64,000 nucleotides of DNA, taken from contig NZ_WHZW01000005.1 in assembly GCF_010667685.1 (NCBI RefSeq), forward strand, positions 1 through 64,000, read 5' to 3'. The translations under genes were made by a program, and so were the position numbers. The notes below the pieces were generated by a model that was not told the origin of the DNA, searched no databases, and saw nothing but the letters and a program-made list of their open reading frames with translations. Source of the stretch: Bifidobacterium aerophilum (GTDB lineage Bacteria; Actinomycetota; Actinomycetes; Actinomycetales; Bifidobacteriaceae). Of this stretch, positions 36,345 through 45,364 are shown piece by piece (positions within the stretch are counted from its first letter, which is position 1; every line of letters begins with the position of its first letter).

Positions 36345-37109
36345 CTATTGGATGCTGGATTCGCCGCGGCCGAATCTGGTGTGTTCGGCGAGCACCTTCA
36401 TGGCGCCGTCATGGTCGTAGTCCGACGAAGCCACCGTTGTGATGCCTTGTTTCCTCAGGTCGTCCAGGGTGGAGATGCCGAGCATGAGGTCCTCCACGAA
36501 CGGCGGGGTCGCGCTGAACAGGATCGGCGGGGCGAAGGTCTGCGCGGGCTTGCCTTGCAGGTACAGGGTCGCTTCGAGTTTGTCGGCGCGGTTCACGGCG
36601 AGGATGACGCTCATGCCGGACACGACGATGGTCATGTCGCGGGCCGCGGTTTCCGGACCGTCCCCGTCGAGGTTGCGCAGCACGGCGACCGCCCCGTCCG
36701 GCGAGCCGATGCAGTCGGCGGAGATGTCGGACAGCTCGCAGAACGCGGCGAGCAACTCGGCGGACGCGATGCGTGTGATGATCACGGCGGCTTTCGCCTT
36801 GTTGCCGAGCAGTCCGGCGAGTTCGTCCTCGAATTGGGAGGACAGGTCGGCGGGGCTTGCGTCGCCGGCGTTTGCGCCGTCCTGCGCGTCATGTTCGCCG
36901 TCATCGTCCGCCGATCCGGAATCGTCGCCACTGCCGTCGCCGGCTCCGGAATCGTTGAATTCCTGTTCGAATCCGGCGAGCGCGGCTTCGAGTTCCTCGT
37001 CGCTGAACGAGGTGCCGTCCGCGCCGTCCGGGTCGTTCATGCCGAAATCGTCCGGGTTGAACTCGTCGGGCACGTCCAGGCCGTCGTCCTTGTTTGTGTC
37101 GTCGGCCAT
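36345..37109 (-). CDS. Unknown acidic protein encoded in the his operon
   Basis: A 254-residue protein with no recognisable enzymatic motif. The first ~100 residues are very acidic and low in complexity (runs of Asp, Gly, Ser, Ala; 'NPDDFGMNDPDGADG', 'SGSADDDGEHDAQDG') and likely disordered. The remainder (about 100-254) looks folded: 'KAAVIITRIASAELLAAFCELS', 'TIVVSGMSVILAVNRADKLEATLYL', 'VEDLMLGISTLDDLRKQG'. Its ATG overlaps the hisB stop as TGATG, so translation is coupled to hisB, and hisH follows after 53 bases. The position suggests a role tied to histidine synthesis or its control. No function can be assigned. Confidence 0.8.
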   Translation of the reverse strand: MADDTNKDDGLDVPDEFNPDDFGMNDPDGADGTSFSDEELEAALAGFEQEFNDSGAGDGSGDDSGSADDDGEHDAQDGANAGDASPADLSSQFEDELAGLLGNKAKAAVIITRIASAELLAAFCELSDISADCIGSPDGAVAVLRNLDGDGPETAARDMTIVVSGMSVILAVNRADKLEATLYLQGKPAQTFAPPILFSATPPFVEDLMLGISTLDDLRKQGITTVASSDYDHDGAMKVLAEHTRFGRGESSIQ

Positions 37110-37711
37110 CACAGAGCACCCTTCGTGCTCGGGATCAGGCCTTCGATGCGCGGGTCGGGTTCGATCGCGAACCGCAGTGCACGGGCCAGCGCCTTGAATT
37201 CGGCTTCGGCGATGTGGTGCGGGTCGCGGCCGGCGAGCACCTGCATGTGCAGGCAGATGCCCGCGTGCAGGGCGATCGATTCCATGACGTGACGCACGAG
37301 AGAACCGGTGAAGTGCCCGCCCATCATGCAGTATTCGAAGCCTTCCGGTTCGCCGGTGCACACGCAGTACGGGCGACCGGAGATATCGACGACGGCCTTG
37401 GCGAGCGCCTCGTCGAGCGGCACGGTGGCGTCCGCGAAGCGACGGATGCCGCGCTTGTCGCCCAGCGCCTGCTTCAACGCTTCGCCGAACACGATGGCCG
37501 TGTCCTCGACGGTGTGGTGCACGTCGATGTCGGTGTCACCCCACGCTTTGATCGTCAGGTCGATGAGCGAGTGCTTGCCGAGCGCGTTCATCATGTGGTT
37601 GTAGAACGGCACGGAGGTGTCGATACTGGTTTTGCCGGTGCCGTCGAGGTTCAGTTCGAGGTCGATGTGCGATTCGCTGGTCTCGCGGATGATGTGCGCG
37701 GTGCGTGCCAT
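37109..37711 (-). CDS. hisB: Imidazoleglycerol-phosphate dehydratase HisB
   Basis: Mn-dependent dehydratase of histidine synthesis, converting IGP to imidazole-acetol phosphate. The 200 residues are the monofunctional form with no phosphatase domain. Metal-binding motifs are present: '[13 protein letters not shown]', '[14 protein letters not shown]' and '[15 protein letters not shown]', with the repeated HHxxE pattern. It overlaps the downstream acidic protein by one base. It lies 65 bases after hisC. Confidence 0.95.
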   Translation of the reverse strand: MARTAHIIRETSESHIDLELNLDGTGKTSIDTSVPFYNHMMNALGKHSLIDLTIKAWGDTDIDVHHTVEDTAIVFGEALKQALGDKRGIRRFADATVPLDEALAKAVVDISGRPYCVCTGEPEGFEYCMMGGHFTGSLVRHVMESIALHAGICLHMQVLAGRDPHHIAEAEFKALARALRFAIEPDPRIEGLIPSTKGAL

Positions 37712-37776
37712 ATGTTGCTCCTTACGCTTTGGTTGCGTCTCCTGAGGGTACTCGGTCTGCGGCGGATTATGCCGGC

Positions 37777-38949
37777 TTATTCGGCTTCGACGATGCGCAG
37801 CGCCTCGTCGAGCGCCTCGCGGAAGCGGTTCATCTCGTCGTCGGTGCCCATGCACACGCGCATCCAGCCGTCCGGTCCGACGACGCGGATGAGCACGCCG
37901 CGCTTGAGCAGTTCGTCGAAGATGCGGTCGCGCTTGTCGAAATGCCCGCCGAAGAGCAGGAAGTTCGATTCGGACGCGGCGACCTCGAGCGGCTGTCCCT
38001 TGTAGGTCTGGGTCTTGAGCCATGCGGCGGTGGCCTCGCGGGTCTCGCGCAGGTGGGCGACCTGGCTGAGCTGTTCGTCGGTGTGTTCGAGTGCGGCGAG
38101 CGCGGCGGCCTGCGTGACCGCGGACAGATGGTACGGCATGCGTACGATGCGCACGCAGTCGATGATGCCCTTGGACGCGGCGAGGTAGCCGACGCGGGCG
38201 CCGGCGAACGCGAACGCCTTGCTCATGGTGCGGCTGACCGCAAGGTTCGGGTGCTGTTCGATGAGCGTGACCGCGCTGGGCGTGCCGGGGTTGCGGAATT
38301 CGACATAGGCCTCGTCGACGACCACGATCGGATGCACGCCTTCGGCGGCTCCCGCGACGTCGGCGGTTTCGCACACGGCGAGGATGCGTTCGAGGTCGGC
38401 GGGCGGCAGCGGCGTGCCGGTCGGGTTGTTCGGGCTGGTGAGGATCACCATGCTCGGCTTGATCTCATGGATCGCCTCGATGGCTGCCTCCACGTCAAGC
38501 GTGAAGTCGGCGTTGCGGTGGGCGAGCTTCCATCCGGTGAACGTGTCGCGCGCGTATTCGGGGTACATGGAGTACGTCGGGTCGCAGCCGAGCGCGGTGC
38601 GCCCCGGTCCGCCGAACGCCTGGAAGAGCTGGAGCATGATCTCGTTGGAGCCGTTCGCGCCCCACAGCTGGTCGACGGTCAGGCGCGCGCCGGATTCCTT
38701 GGCGAGGTAGTCGCTGAACGCCTGGCGCAGCGCGACATGCTCGCGGTCGGGATACCGGTTGAGCGTATGGGCGATCTCGCCGACGCGCTTCGCGATGGTG
38801 GCGCACACGTCGGGATTCGGCTCGTACGGGTTCTCGTTGACGTTGAGGCAGACCGGCACGTCGAGCTGCGGCGCGCCGTACGGCTCCTCGCCGATCAGGT
38901 CGTTGCGCAGCGGCAGGCTTGCCGGGATCGCGTTGGTTTCTTCAGTCAT
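37777..38949 (-). CDS. hisC: Histidinol-phosphate aminotransferase HisC
   Basis: PLP-dependent fold-type I aminotransferase that makes L-histidinol phosphate from imidazole-acetol phosphate. The 390 residues have '[11 protein letters not shown]', '[16 protein letters not shown]', '[11 protein letters not shown]', 'VVDEAYVEF' and the PLP lysine K244 in '[17 protein letters not shown]'. GGGGAGAAAAGC precedes the ATG. It is separated from hisD by 160 bases that contain a hairpin. Confidence 0.95.
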   Translation of the reverse strand: MTEETNAIPASLPLRNDLIGEEPYGAPQLDVPVCLNVNENPYEPNPDVCATIAKRVGEIAHTLNRYPDREHVALRQAFSDYLAKESGARLTVDQLWGANGSNEIMLQLFQAFGGPGRTALGCDPTYSMYPEYARDTFTGWKLAHRNADFTLDVEAAIEAIHEIKPSMVILTSPNNPTGTPLPPADLERILAVCETADVAGAAEGVHPIVVVDEAYVEFRNPGTPSAVTLIEQHPNLAVSRTMSKAFAFAGARVGYLAASKGIIDCVRIVRMPYHLSAVTQAAALAALEHTDEQLSQVAHLRETREATAAWLKTQTYKGQPLEVAASESNFLLFGGHFDKRDRIFDELLKRGVLIRVVGPDGWMRVCMGTDDEMNRFREALDEALRIVEAE

Positions 38950-39020
38950 GCTTTTCTCCCCTGTTGTTGCGGTGATTCGCCGCGCACATGCCATGCCATC
39001 TCGACCGGGCGCTGGCGAGC

Positions 39021-39065
39021 GGAGGAAATCTTCTGCGGATGCGTATGCTCCGGAAGATTTCCTCC
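39021..39065 (-). repeat. Hairpin in the hisD-hisC intergenic region
   Basis: GGAGGAAATCTTC (39021-39033) and GAAGATTTCCTCC (39053-39065) are perfectly complementary over 13 bp. CGG (39036-39038) and CCG (39050-39052) add three inner pairs after a two-base bulge. On the minus strand the structure lies 44 bases after the hisD stop codon and about 70 bases before the hisC ATG, with no T-tract. It could attenuate or process the his mRNA. Confidence 0.6.
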
Positions 39066-39109
39066 ACTCGGTTTCGTCTCGATGGAAATGACACGATGCC
39101 GGTATGTCT

Positions 39110-40492
39110 TTACCGCAGGCCGGCTTCCTTCTCCTGCTCGCGCAGCGTCGCCTTGTCGTACGGGTCCTTGACGAAGCGGGACAGCACGCATTCGCCGTGG
39201 GCCGGAAGGTCTTCGGACACGGCGAACGCGTTGATGCGCGCGGCGAGCGCCTTCAGGCCCTCCTCGTCGTATTCGATGACTTCGACGGGCTTCATGAAGG
39301 TGTGCACGCCGAGGCCGGCGGCGAAGCGCGCGGTGCCGCCGGTGGGCAGCACATGGTTGGAACCGGACATGTAGTCGCCGAGCGGGACCGGCGAGTACGG
39401 TCCGCGGAAGATGGCGCCCGCGTTCTTGATGCGCTTGACGACCGCGTCGGCGTCGGCGGTCTGGATCTCCAGATGCTCGGCGGCGTACGCGTTGGCCGCG
39501 TCGACGGACTGGTCGAGGTCGTCGGTGAGCACGATCGCGGACTGCGTGCCGGACAGGGACATGTGGACGCGTTCGGCGTGCTCGGTCTTCGGCACGCGGT
39601 AGTTGAGGTTCTCCTGCACGGCGTCGGCGAGTTCCGGAGAGTCGGTGAACAGGACGGAACCGGCGAGCTCGTCATGTTCGGCCTGGCCGATGAGGTCGGC
39701 GGCGAGGAGGCTCGGGTTGGCGTCCTTGTCGGCGATGATGCCGATTTCGGTCGGGCCGGCGACCGCATCGATGCCGACGAATGCGGACACGAGCGACTTG
39801 GCGGTGGCGACGAAGATGTTGCCCGGACCGGTGATCTTGTCGACCGGGTCGCACAGCACCTCGCCGTCCTGCGGCTCGGACCCCTTGGCGCCGTAAGCGA
39901 ACATGGCGATGGCCTGCGCGCCGCCGACCGCGTAGACCTCCTTGACGCCGAGGATGGCGCAGGTGGCGAGGATGGTCTTGTTCGGCAGTCCCTTGTCGTT
40001 GTCGCGGGCCGGCGGGGTGGCGATGGCCAGCGATTCAACGCCGGCGGCCTGCGCGGGCACGGCGTTCATGATGACGGACGACGGGTAGACGGCCTTGCCG
40101 CCGGGCACGTACAGGCCCACGCGCTGGATCGGGATCCAGCGCTCCGCGACGCGGGCGCCGGGCGCGAGATCGGTGTGGAAGTCCTTCGGCACCTGGTTTT
40201 CGGCGACGGCGCGGGCGCGGCGCACGGATTCCTCGATGGCGGCCCGCACTTCGGGATCGAGCGTGTCGAGCGCGGCTTCGATCTCCTCTTCGGGCACGCG
40301 CAGGTGCTCGGGACGCACATGGTCGAACTTCTCCTCGAAGTCGCGCAGGGCCGCGGCGCCGCGTTCCTTCACGTCGTCGAGGATCGGGCGCACCAGATCG
40401 GTGGCTTCGGAGGTGCCCATCGCGGCGCGCGGCATCGCGGCCAGCAGTTCGGCACGGGACAGTTTGCGACCGCGAAGGTCGATGATTCGCAT
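39110..40492 (-). CDS. hisD: Histidinol dehydrogenase HisD
   Basis: Zn-dependent, NAD-linked enzyme oxidising L-histidinol to histidine in two steps. From ATG 40492 it has 460 residues starting MRIIDLRG, as in many HisD proteins; an in-frame ATG at 40507 would add five residues. Family regions include 'RVGLYVPGGKAVYPSSV', 'CAILGVKEVYAVGGAQAIAMFAYG', 'DKITGPGNIFVATAK', 'GPTEIGIIAD', 'QAEHDELAGSVLFT' (Zn-binding Gln-x-x-His), and 'GGTARFAAGLGVHTF'. It is the first gene of this his cluster. hisG, hisE, hisI and hisF are not in the window. Confidence 0.95.
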   Translation of the reverse strand: MRIIDLRGRKLSRAELLAAMPRAAMGTSEATDLVRPILDDVKERGAAALRDFEEKFDHVRPEHLRVPEEEIEAALDTLDPEVRAAIEESVRRARAVAENQVPKDFHTDLAPGARVAERWIPIQRVGLYVPGGKAVYPSSVIMNAVPAQAAGVESLAIATPPARDNDKGLPNKTILATCAILGVKEVYAVGGAQAIAMFAYGAKGSEPQDGEVLCDPVDKITGPGNIFVATAKSLVSAFVGIDAVAGPTEIGIIADKDANPSLLAADLIGQAEHDELAGSVLFTDSPELADAVQENLNYRVPKTEHAERVHMSLSGTQSAIVLTDDLDQSVDAANAYAAEHLEIQTADADAVVKRIKNAGAIFRGPYSPVPLGDYMSGSNHVLPTGGTARFAAGLGVHTFMKPVEVIEYDEEGLKALAARINAFAVSEDLPAHGECVLSRFVKDPYDKATLREQEKEAGLR

Positions 40493-40589
40493 GATGTTCT
40501 CGCTCATAAGGCCCCATCGTAACAATGCGGCGCCACGAACCGCCGTCCGATGTCCGTTTTCACCCGAATCGTGAGATAGGCCGCGTATT

Positions 40590-42053
40590 TCACCCCAGAT
40601 CGGCGATGGCCGGGTAGAGGGCGGCGAAACGCGGATAGAGCGTGTCGTAGACGCCGATGGCGGCCGGATCCGGTTCGTAGGTGGTGGTGTCGGCGACGGT
40701 CGCGACCAGGCCTGGACGTCCGAAGACGAGCGAGGCGAGCGCGACGGCGGGCAGGATATCGGCATTGGCGAACACCTCGACCGGATGATGCAGCATGGCG
40801 GCCAGAATCCGGCACCATGCGGTTTCGCGAGCGCCGCCGCCGATCAGGGAGATCGCGGTCGGCGGCTCGTCGAAGCTTGCCATGCCCTGCCGGATGGAGA
40901 ACGCGACGCCTTCGAGCGCGGCGCGCAACATGTCCGCCGCGGACGCGGCCGGCGACATGCCGACGAATGCGCCGCGCACGGCCGGGTTCATCACCGGGAA
41001 CCGCTCCCCCACCAGATATGGCAGGCACAGCACGCCGTTCGCGCCCGGCCGGGAGGATTCGATCAGTTCGTGCGCACGGCCGTAGTCGCCGTCGGCGAAC
41101 AGGCCGGTCGCCCAACGGTGCACGTCGCCGGCGTTGAGGAACGGCACCGCGTTCACGTACCCGTCGGTCACGCCGAATGCAAGGTTCGCCGCGCCCGGCT
41201 TGTCGACGAACGGATCGGACGAGACGGTCGCGATCCAGCCGGAGGTGCCGAGATTGATGTTGTACTGGCCGGGATGCGCGACCCCGCTGGCAAGCGTGGT
41301 CGCCCCCGCATCGCCGATGCCCGCGTATACCGGCGTGCCGACGGCGAATCCGGTGACCTCGGCGGCCTCGGTCGTCACCGCCCCGACGACGTCCTGCGGA
41401 CGGTGCAGTTCGGGAAGCAACGAAACGTCGATGCCGGCCGCCGCACACAGCTCGGCGTTCCACCGTCCGGTACGGATGTCCATCGCGCCGGCCGTGGAGC
41501 AGGCGGCCACGTCGCCGACGCAGACGCCGGCAAGCCGTACGATGAGATAGTCCTTGGAACTGATGAGCACATGTGCGATCCTCGCGAACGGGTCCGGCTC
41601 ACGGTCACGCAGCCACATGAGTTTCGGCAGCGGCAGGCAGCCTTCGAGCCGGTTGCCGACCGTCGCGAGGAACCGTTGCGCGCCGCCCGAGTAGGCTTCC
41701 GCGAGCGCGACAGCCTGCTCGTCCGCACGACCGTCCGAATACAGGATCGCGTGGCGCACCGGCTGCAGATCGGCGTCGAGCGCGATGACGTCCTGCATTT
41801 GTCCGCTGCAGACGATGCCGCGAATACGTTCGACGTCGAAATCCGGATCGGCCTGCGCGGCGTCATGAAGCATCAAGCGTGCGACGTCGAGAAACGCTCG
41901 CCACCATTGGTCCGGATCCTGTTCGCGGGCTTCTCCGTCGATGATCGGTTCGAGATCACCGCTCGCCGATGCGACGACACGGCCGCTTTCGTCGACCAGG
42001 GCGCCTTTGACCGCCGTCGTCCCGGCGTCGAACGTTGCCGCATATTCCCGCAT
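40590..42053 (-). CDS. FGGY-family carbohydrate kinase (xylulokinase-like)
   Basis: Phosphorylates a sugar or polyol using ATP. The 487 residues carry the ASKHA fold: 'TFDAGTTAVKGALVD' (phosphate-1), 'GIVCSGQMQDVIAL', 'SSKDYLIVRLAG', 'GIGDAGATTLASG', 'NLGTSGWIATV' (phosphate-2), 'PYLVGERFPVMNPAVRGAFVGM' and 'LIGGGARETAWCRIL' (adenosine motif). The 'YLVGERFPVMNP' stretch is close to xylulokinases and related kinases, but the true substrate is not clear and no sugar transporter or isomerase is adjacent. GAGGGGGA precedes the ATG. It follows the acetyltransferase by 43 bases on the same strand. Confidence 0.85.
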   Translation of the reverse strand: MREYAATFDAGTTAVKGALVDESGRVVASASGDLEPIIDGEAREQDPDQWWRAFLDVARLMLHDAAQADPDFDVERIRGIVCSGQMQDVIALDADLQPVRHAILYSDGRADEQAVALAEAYSGGAQRFLATVGNRLEGCLPLPKLMWLRDREPDPFARIAHVLISSKDYLIVRLAGVCVGDVAACSTAGAMDIRTGRWNAELCAAAGIDVSLLPELHRPQDVVGAVTTEAAEVTGFAVGTPVYAGIGDAGATTLASGVAHPGQYNINLGTSGWIATVSSDPFVDKPGAANLAFGVTDGYVNAVPFLNAGDVHRWATGLFADGDYGRAHELIESSRPGANGVLCLPYLVGERFPVMNPAVRGAFVGMSPAASAADMLRAALEGVAFSIRQGMASFDEPPTAISLIGGGARETAWCRILAAMLHHPVEVFANADILPAVALASLVFGRPGLVATVADTTTYEPDPAAIGVYDTLYPRFAALYPAIADLG

Positions 42054-42096
42054 GCCCGTCCCCCTCGTCTCTCGCCGCTCACGTTCGCATATCACG

Positions 42097-42633
42097 TCAG
42101 AACGCCAGCCGCATCTGATGCCAGACGACGTCGCCGTGCGTGGAACCGGAGATGCCCTCGTCCACGTAGCCGAATCGCGCGTAGAAGCCGATGAGCCGAT
42201 CCTTGCAGGTCAATACCAGTCCTTCGCGGCCGGCCGCACGCGCGTCGTCGATGACGCGATGCATGAGCCGGCTCGCGTATCCGCGATGCCGCGAACCCGG
42301 CTCGGTGTCCACGCCGAAGATCATCTGCCAGGCACCGTGCGGATCATGCCGGGACGGGTCGTCGTACATGTCATCATCCAGATCGCGATCGTCGGTGGCG
42401 AAACCGTTGATGAACGAGATGATCGAACCGTCATCGTCGCACAGCAGCCAGAAGCATTCCGGGTACGCCGCCACGCGTGCGCGGAGCGCGTCCGGGCTCG
42501 CGGCCTCGGCCGGCGGGAAGCACGCGGCCTCGATCGTCGAGATCTCGTCCACGTCTCCCTCCGTCGCATGCCGTACGGTCAGTCCGTCATCGTTCGCGGT
42601 ATCGTCCGTCACATCGGTCATGCCGTCATTCAT
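42097..42633 (-). CDS. GNAT-family N-acetyltransferase
   Basis: Acetyl-CoA-dependent N-acyltransferase of about 178 residues. The fold is indicated by 'VRHATEGDVDEISTIEAACFPPAEAAS' at the start, a central acceptor region 'SIISFINGFATDD', and the CoA pyrophosphate loop 'EPGSRHRGYASRLMHRVIDDA', followed by 'LTCKDRLIGFYARFGYVDEG'. It resembles AANAT/arylalkylamine-type GNATs of lactic acid bacteria. The substrate is unknown. The start could be ATG 42633 or 42621. It lies downstream of oleate hydratase across two hairpins. Confidence 0.82.
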   Translation of the reverse strand: MNDGMTDVTDDTANDDGLTVRHATEGDVDEISTIEAACFPPAEAASPDALRARVAAYPECFWLLCDDDGSIISFINGFATDDRDLDDDMYDDPSRHDPHGAWQMIFGVDTEPGSRHRGYASRLMHRVIDDARAAGREGLVLTCKDRLIGFYARFGYVDEGISGSTHGDVVWHQMRLAF

Positions 42634-42656
42634 ACCGCATTCCCCACGCGAACCCC

Positions 42657-42685
42657 GCTTCGGTATCACCACGCGATACCGAAGC
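42657..42685 (-). terminator. Hairpin downstream of oleate hydratase (distal)
   Basis: GCTTCGGTATC (42657-42667) pairs perfectly with GATACCGAAGC (42675-42685) around a 7-base loop, between oleate hydratase and the acetyltransferase. Confidence 0.5.
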
Positions 42686-42700
42686 CGGCAACCGGACACC

Positions 42701-42738
42701 GGCCCCTGTCGACCGAGCGGCGGCCCGATCGACAGGCC
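42701..42738 (-). terminator. Hairpin directly after oleate hydratase
   Basis: CCTGTCGA (42705-42712) pairs with TCGACAGG (42729-42736), extended by flanking GGCC and GC-rich pairs within the loop. It begins four bases after the oleate hydratase stop. No T-tract is visible. Confidence 0.5.
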
Positions 42739-42741
42739 GGA

Positions 42742-44619
42742 TCAGATCACGTGGTATTCCTTGAGCAGCGTGGCAATGTCGGTGCCGTCGAGCTTCTTGA
42801 GGATCTTGCCCAGTACCGCCCGTTCCACGAAGTTGAGTTTCATGTCCGTCACCGGCGCGCCGTCGCGCAGCTTGACGGTCGCGTTGAGCAGGTTCCTCAC
42901 GTCGTAGACGCTGCCCCATACCTCCGGCACGCCGCGGTCCACGTCGAGCAGCGTGTAGACCGCCTCCATGCCGGTGCGCATCGAGTATTCGGTGGTGAAG
43001 ATCGTGTCGCGCGGCGTTTCGGCGAACTGGCCGAGGAACGCGAAGTTGACCGCGCCGTCCGGCACGACGTCCGGGCGGTCGCCGGCGGCGCGCGGCATGA
43101 AGAACGCGGTGATGTACGGCATCATGACCGGCACCGTGTTGGCGTGACGCTTGGCGAGCGCCTCGATCCTGTCGGCAGGCACGCCCATGTGGTAGAGCCA
43201 CTCCTCGCAGATCTCCTCGCCGGTGCATTCGGTCATCGGCTTCTTCACGTAGTTGCCGGGCTTGTCGGGGAACAGGCCGTAGACCCATACGCACAGCTGG
43301 TCCTTGGGCTGGTTGCGGAACTGCTGTTGGCGGTTGAGCGTCCAGCTCATGAGCCAGTTGGAGTCGGTGACGGTGACGATGCCGCCGGTGACGACGTGTC
43401 CGGTGAACGGGTCGCGCTTGCAGATGCGCTGGATGTACGGCGGGATCTCCTTGTCGAGCGTGGTCACGGTGGCGCTCATCCACTTGGTGGCCTGAGGGTC
43501 GGCGCAGAACGTGTCCGGGTGCCCGAAGCTCGGGTCCTGCTTGGCGATGCGGCGCCACATGTCCCAGCCGCCGCCGGGCTTGATGTCCGGGTTCCACGGG
43601 GCGGGCGAGTTCTGCGAGCCCATCGTGGAGTTCTCGACGCAGCCGCCGTTGGTGATGAACACGAAATCATCCTCGGTCAGGTCGACGGAGGACTTGTCGC
43701 CGTCGTGGTCGAGGTCGATGCGCACGGCGATCTTCTTGGTCGCGGAGCTGTACGGGTTGCGCTTGAACACGCCGGACGTCGCCTGGATTTTGAGGATCGT
43801 GTCCTGGCCGACGCCGGTATGCTCGCGCCTGGGGCCGTCTCCTCCGCCGATCGCGAACTCGACGTTCTCGACCTTGGTGTCGTAGTGGAACCGCACGCCG
43901 TGCGCCTCGAGATAGCGGACCATCGGCAGGATCATCGACTCGTACTGGTTGTATCGGGTGAAGCGCAGCGCGCTGAAGTCCGGGAGCCCTCCGATGTGGT
44001 GGATGTAGCGCTTGATGTACAGCTTCATTTCGAGCGCGGAATGCCAGTTCTCGAACGCGAACATGGTGCGCCAGTACATCCAGAAGTTGGAGTTCAGCAC
44101 CTCGTCGTCGAAGAAGTCGGTGATCGGCTTGTCGTAGAGTTCCTCGTCGGGCGTGAAGAACAGCTTCATGATCTCCATCGACGCCTTGTCCGTCAGACCG
44201 AACTTGCCGTTCGTTTCGGCGTCGTGGCCGAGATCCTTGGTGGCGCGGCACAGCGAGTAGTTCGGATCCTCCTTGTTGAGCCAATAGTATTCGTCGAGCA
44301 CGGACACGTCCGGCGTTTCGATGGACGGGATGGAGCGCAGCAGGTCCCACATGACCTCGAAGTGGTTGTCCATTTCGCGCCCGCCGCGCATCACGTAGCC
44401 GAGTCCGGGGATTTCGGCGCCGTCGCATGCGCCGCCCGGAACGGAGTCCTTTTCGAAGATGTGGATGTTCTCGCCGGGCATCTGCGCGTCGCGCACGAGA
44501 TAGCACGCCGCGGACAGGGCCGCAAGACCGGTGCCGATGATGTAGGCCGACTTATGATCAACGCCTTCCGGCTTGCGCGGCCGTGCGAACGCTTCGTAGT
44601 TGCCGTTGGAATAGTACAT
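42742..44619 (-). CDS. ohyA: Oleate hydratase (myosin-cross-reactive antigen family)
   Basis: FAD-dependent enzyme that hydrates oleic acid to 10-hydroxystearic acid, detoxifying host unsaturated fatty acids; bifidobacterial members have been shown to do this. The 625 residues start 'MYYSNGNYEAFARP', followed by the FAD-binding 'AYIIGTGLAALSAACYL', 'HIFEKDSVPGGACDGA' and 'GYVMRGGREMDNHFE', a family-specific stretch, then 'MFAFENWHSALEMKLYIKRY' and 'FLGQFAETPRDTIFTTEYS'. Length is typical. GGAGG lies upstream of the ATG. A candidate promoter and palindromes are present in the long 5' region (44620-44961). Confidence 0.95.
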   Translation of the reverse strand: MYYSNGNYEAFARPRKPEGVDHKSAYIIGTGLAALSAACYLVRDAQMPGENIHIFEKDSVPGGACDGAEIPGLGYVMRGGREMDNHFEVMWDLLRSIPSIETPDVSVLDEYYWLNKEDPNYSLCRATKDLGHDAETNGKFGLTDKASMEIMKLFFTPDEELYDKPITDFFDDEVLNSNFWMYWRTMFAFENWHSALEMKLYIKRYIHHIGGLPDFSALRFTRYNQYESMILPMVRYLEAHGVRFHYDTKVENVEFAIGGGDGPRREHTGVGQDTILKIQATSGVFKRNPYSSATKKIAVRIDLDHDGDKSSVDLTEDDFVFITNGGCVENSTMGSQNSPAPWNPDIKPGGGWDMWRRIAKQDPSFGHPDTFCADPQATKWMSATVTTLDKEIPPYIQRICKRDPFTGHVVTGGIVTVTDSNWLMSWTLNRQQQFRNQPKDQLCVWVYGLFPDKPGNYVKKPMTECTGEEICEEWLYHMGVPADRIEALAKRHANTVPVMMPYITAFFMPRAAGDRPDVVPDGAVNFAFLGQFAETPRDTIFTTEYSMRTGMEAVYTLLDVDRGVPEVWGSVYDVRNLLNATVKLRDGAPVTDMKLNFVERAVLGKILKKLDGTDIATLLKEYHVI

Positions 44620-44630
44620 GTTCCGCCTCC

Positions 44631-44682
44631 TTGACGGTGGAGTTTGACATCACGTCAACTTTGACTCGATAGACATGATGTC
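44631..44682 (-). promoter_or_regulatory. Palindromes in the ohyA leader
   Basis: TTGAC-ATCAC-GTCAA (44644-44658) is an interrupted palindrome; extra TTGAC copies lie at 44631-44635 and 44661-44665. GACAT-G-ATGTC (44672-44682) is a second palindrome. They fall between the candidate -10 and the start codon, where a repressor could act. Which regulator would bind is not known. Confidence 0.45.
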
Positions 44683-44699
44683 GCATTTTCTCGACTCCC

Positions 44700-44728
44700 G
44701 CTATAGACACTAGCCCGTGTTGTGTCGA
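44700..44728 (-). promoter_or_regulatory. Candidate ohyA promoter
   Basis: On the minus strand TCGACA (44723-44728), a 17-base spacer, and TATAGC (44700-44705). Transcription would start near 44690, giving a 5' leader of about 70 bases. The remainder of 44729-44961 up to yhbY shows no further gene. Confidence 0.45.
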
Positions 44729-44961
44729 AACACCAGAGTCGTGGCGGTTTTCGCTCGTCGACGGGCGTCTCAGCAAGCGTTTCCGCCACCAGCGGCGATG
44801 CGGGCGCCGACGGCGTGCAGGTGCCGGCGATACGGGGTCTCACCGCGCGGCGCGCATCATCGCCCCGCGCCGGTATGCTCGTATGAGGCATCGCGTACGA
44901 TATGACGGCACGCGACAGACATGACAGACAGTAGGACAGTCAAGGACAGGTAAGGAATCAC

Positions 44962-45267
44962 ATGGCACTGACCAAGAAGCAGACCAAGCAGCTGCGCGCG
45001 CTGGCGAACCCGCTCAAGCCGCTGCTGTTCATCGGCAAGAACGATCTGACCGACGCGGCCGTCAGGCAGGCGTCCGAGACGATGGACAGCCATGAGCTGC
45101 TCAAGATCGCCGTGCAGGACGGCTCGGGCCTGACCGCGAAGGAGGCCGCCGAAAGCCTTGCCGGCCAGATCGGCGCGGAAGTGGTGCAGGTCATCGGCAA
45201 CCGTTTCGTGCTCTACCGCCGTTCCAAGCGCGACGACATCGAGCACATCCAGCTCGTGCGCGAGTAG
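44962..45267 (+). CDS. yhbY: CRM-domain RNA-binding protein YhbY
   Basis: Small ribosome-associated protein of 101 residues made of a single CRM domain. 'LTKKQTKQLRALANPLKPLLFIGKNDLTDA' matches the conserved N-terminal half, including the GxxG-like 'IGKNDLT' loop, followed by 'HELLKIAV' and 'VQVIGNRFVLYRRS'. Family members associate with pre-50S subunits. TAAGGA lies six bases before the ATG. It is divergent from oleate hydratase and ahead of an amidohydrolase gene. Confidence 0.94.
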   Translation: MALTKKQTKQLRALANPLKPLLFIGKNDLTDAAVRQASETMDSHELLKIAVQDGSGLTAKEAAESLAGQIGAEVVQVIGNRFVLYRRSKRDDIEHIQLVRE

Positions 45268-45364
45268 CCAATCCCGCCCATCGAACACCGCGGCTCCCGC
45301 ACGTCATGCCGGGAGCCGAACCATATCCCGCATACCGTCGATCCGAACGCAAAGGAGCATTCAG

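Noticed and set aside
44558..44776. Small minus-strand frame over the oleate hydratase start
   Set aside because: It overlaps the ohyA start and its promoter region; no ribosome site or family.
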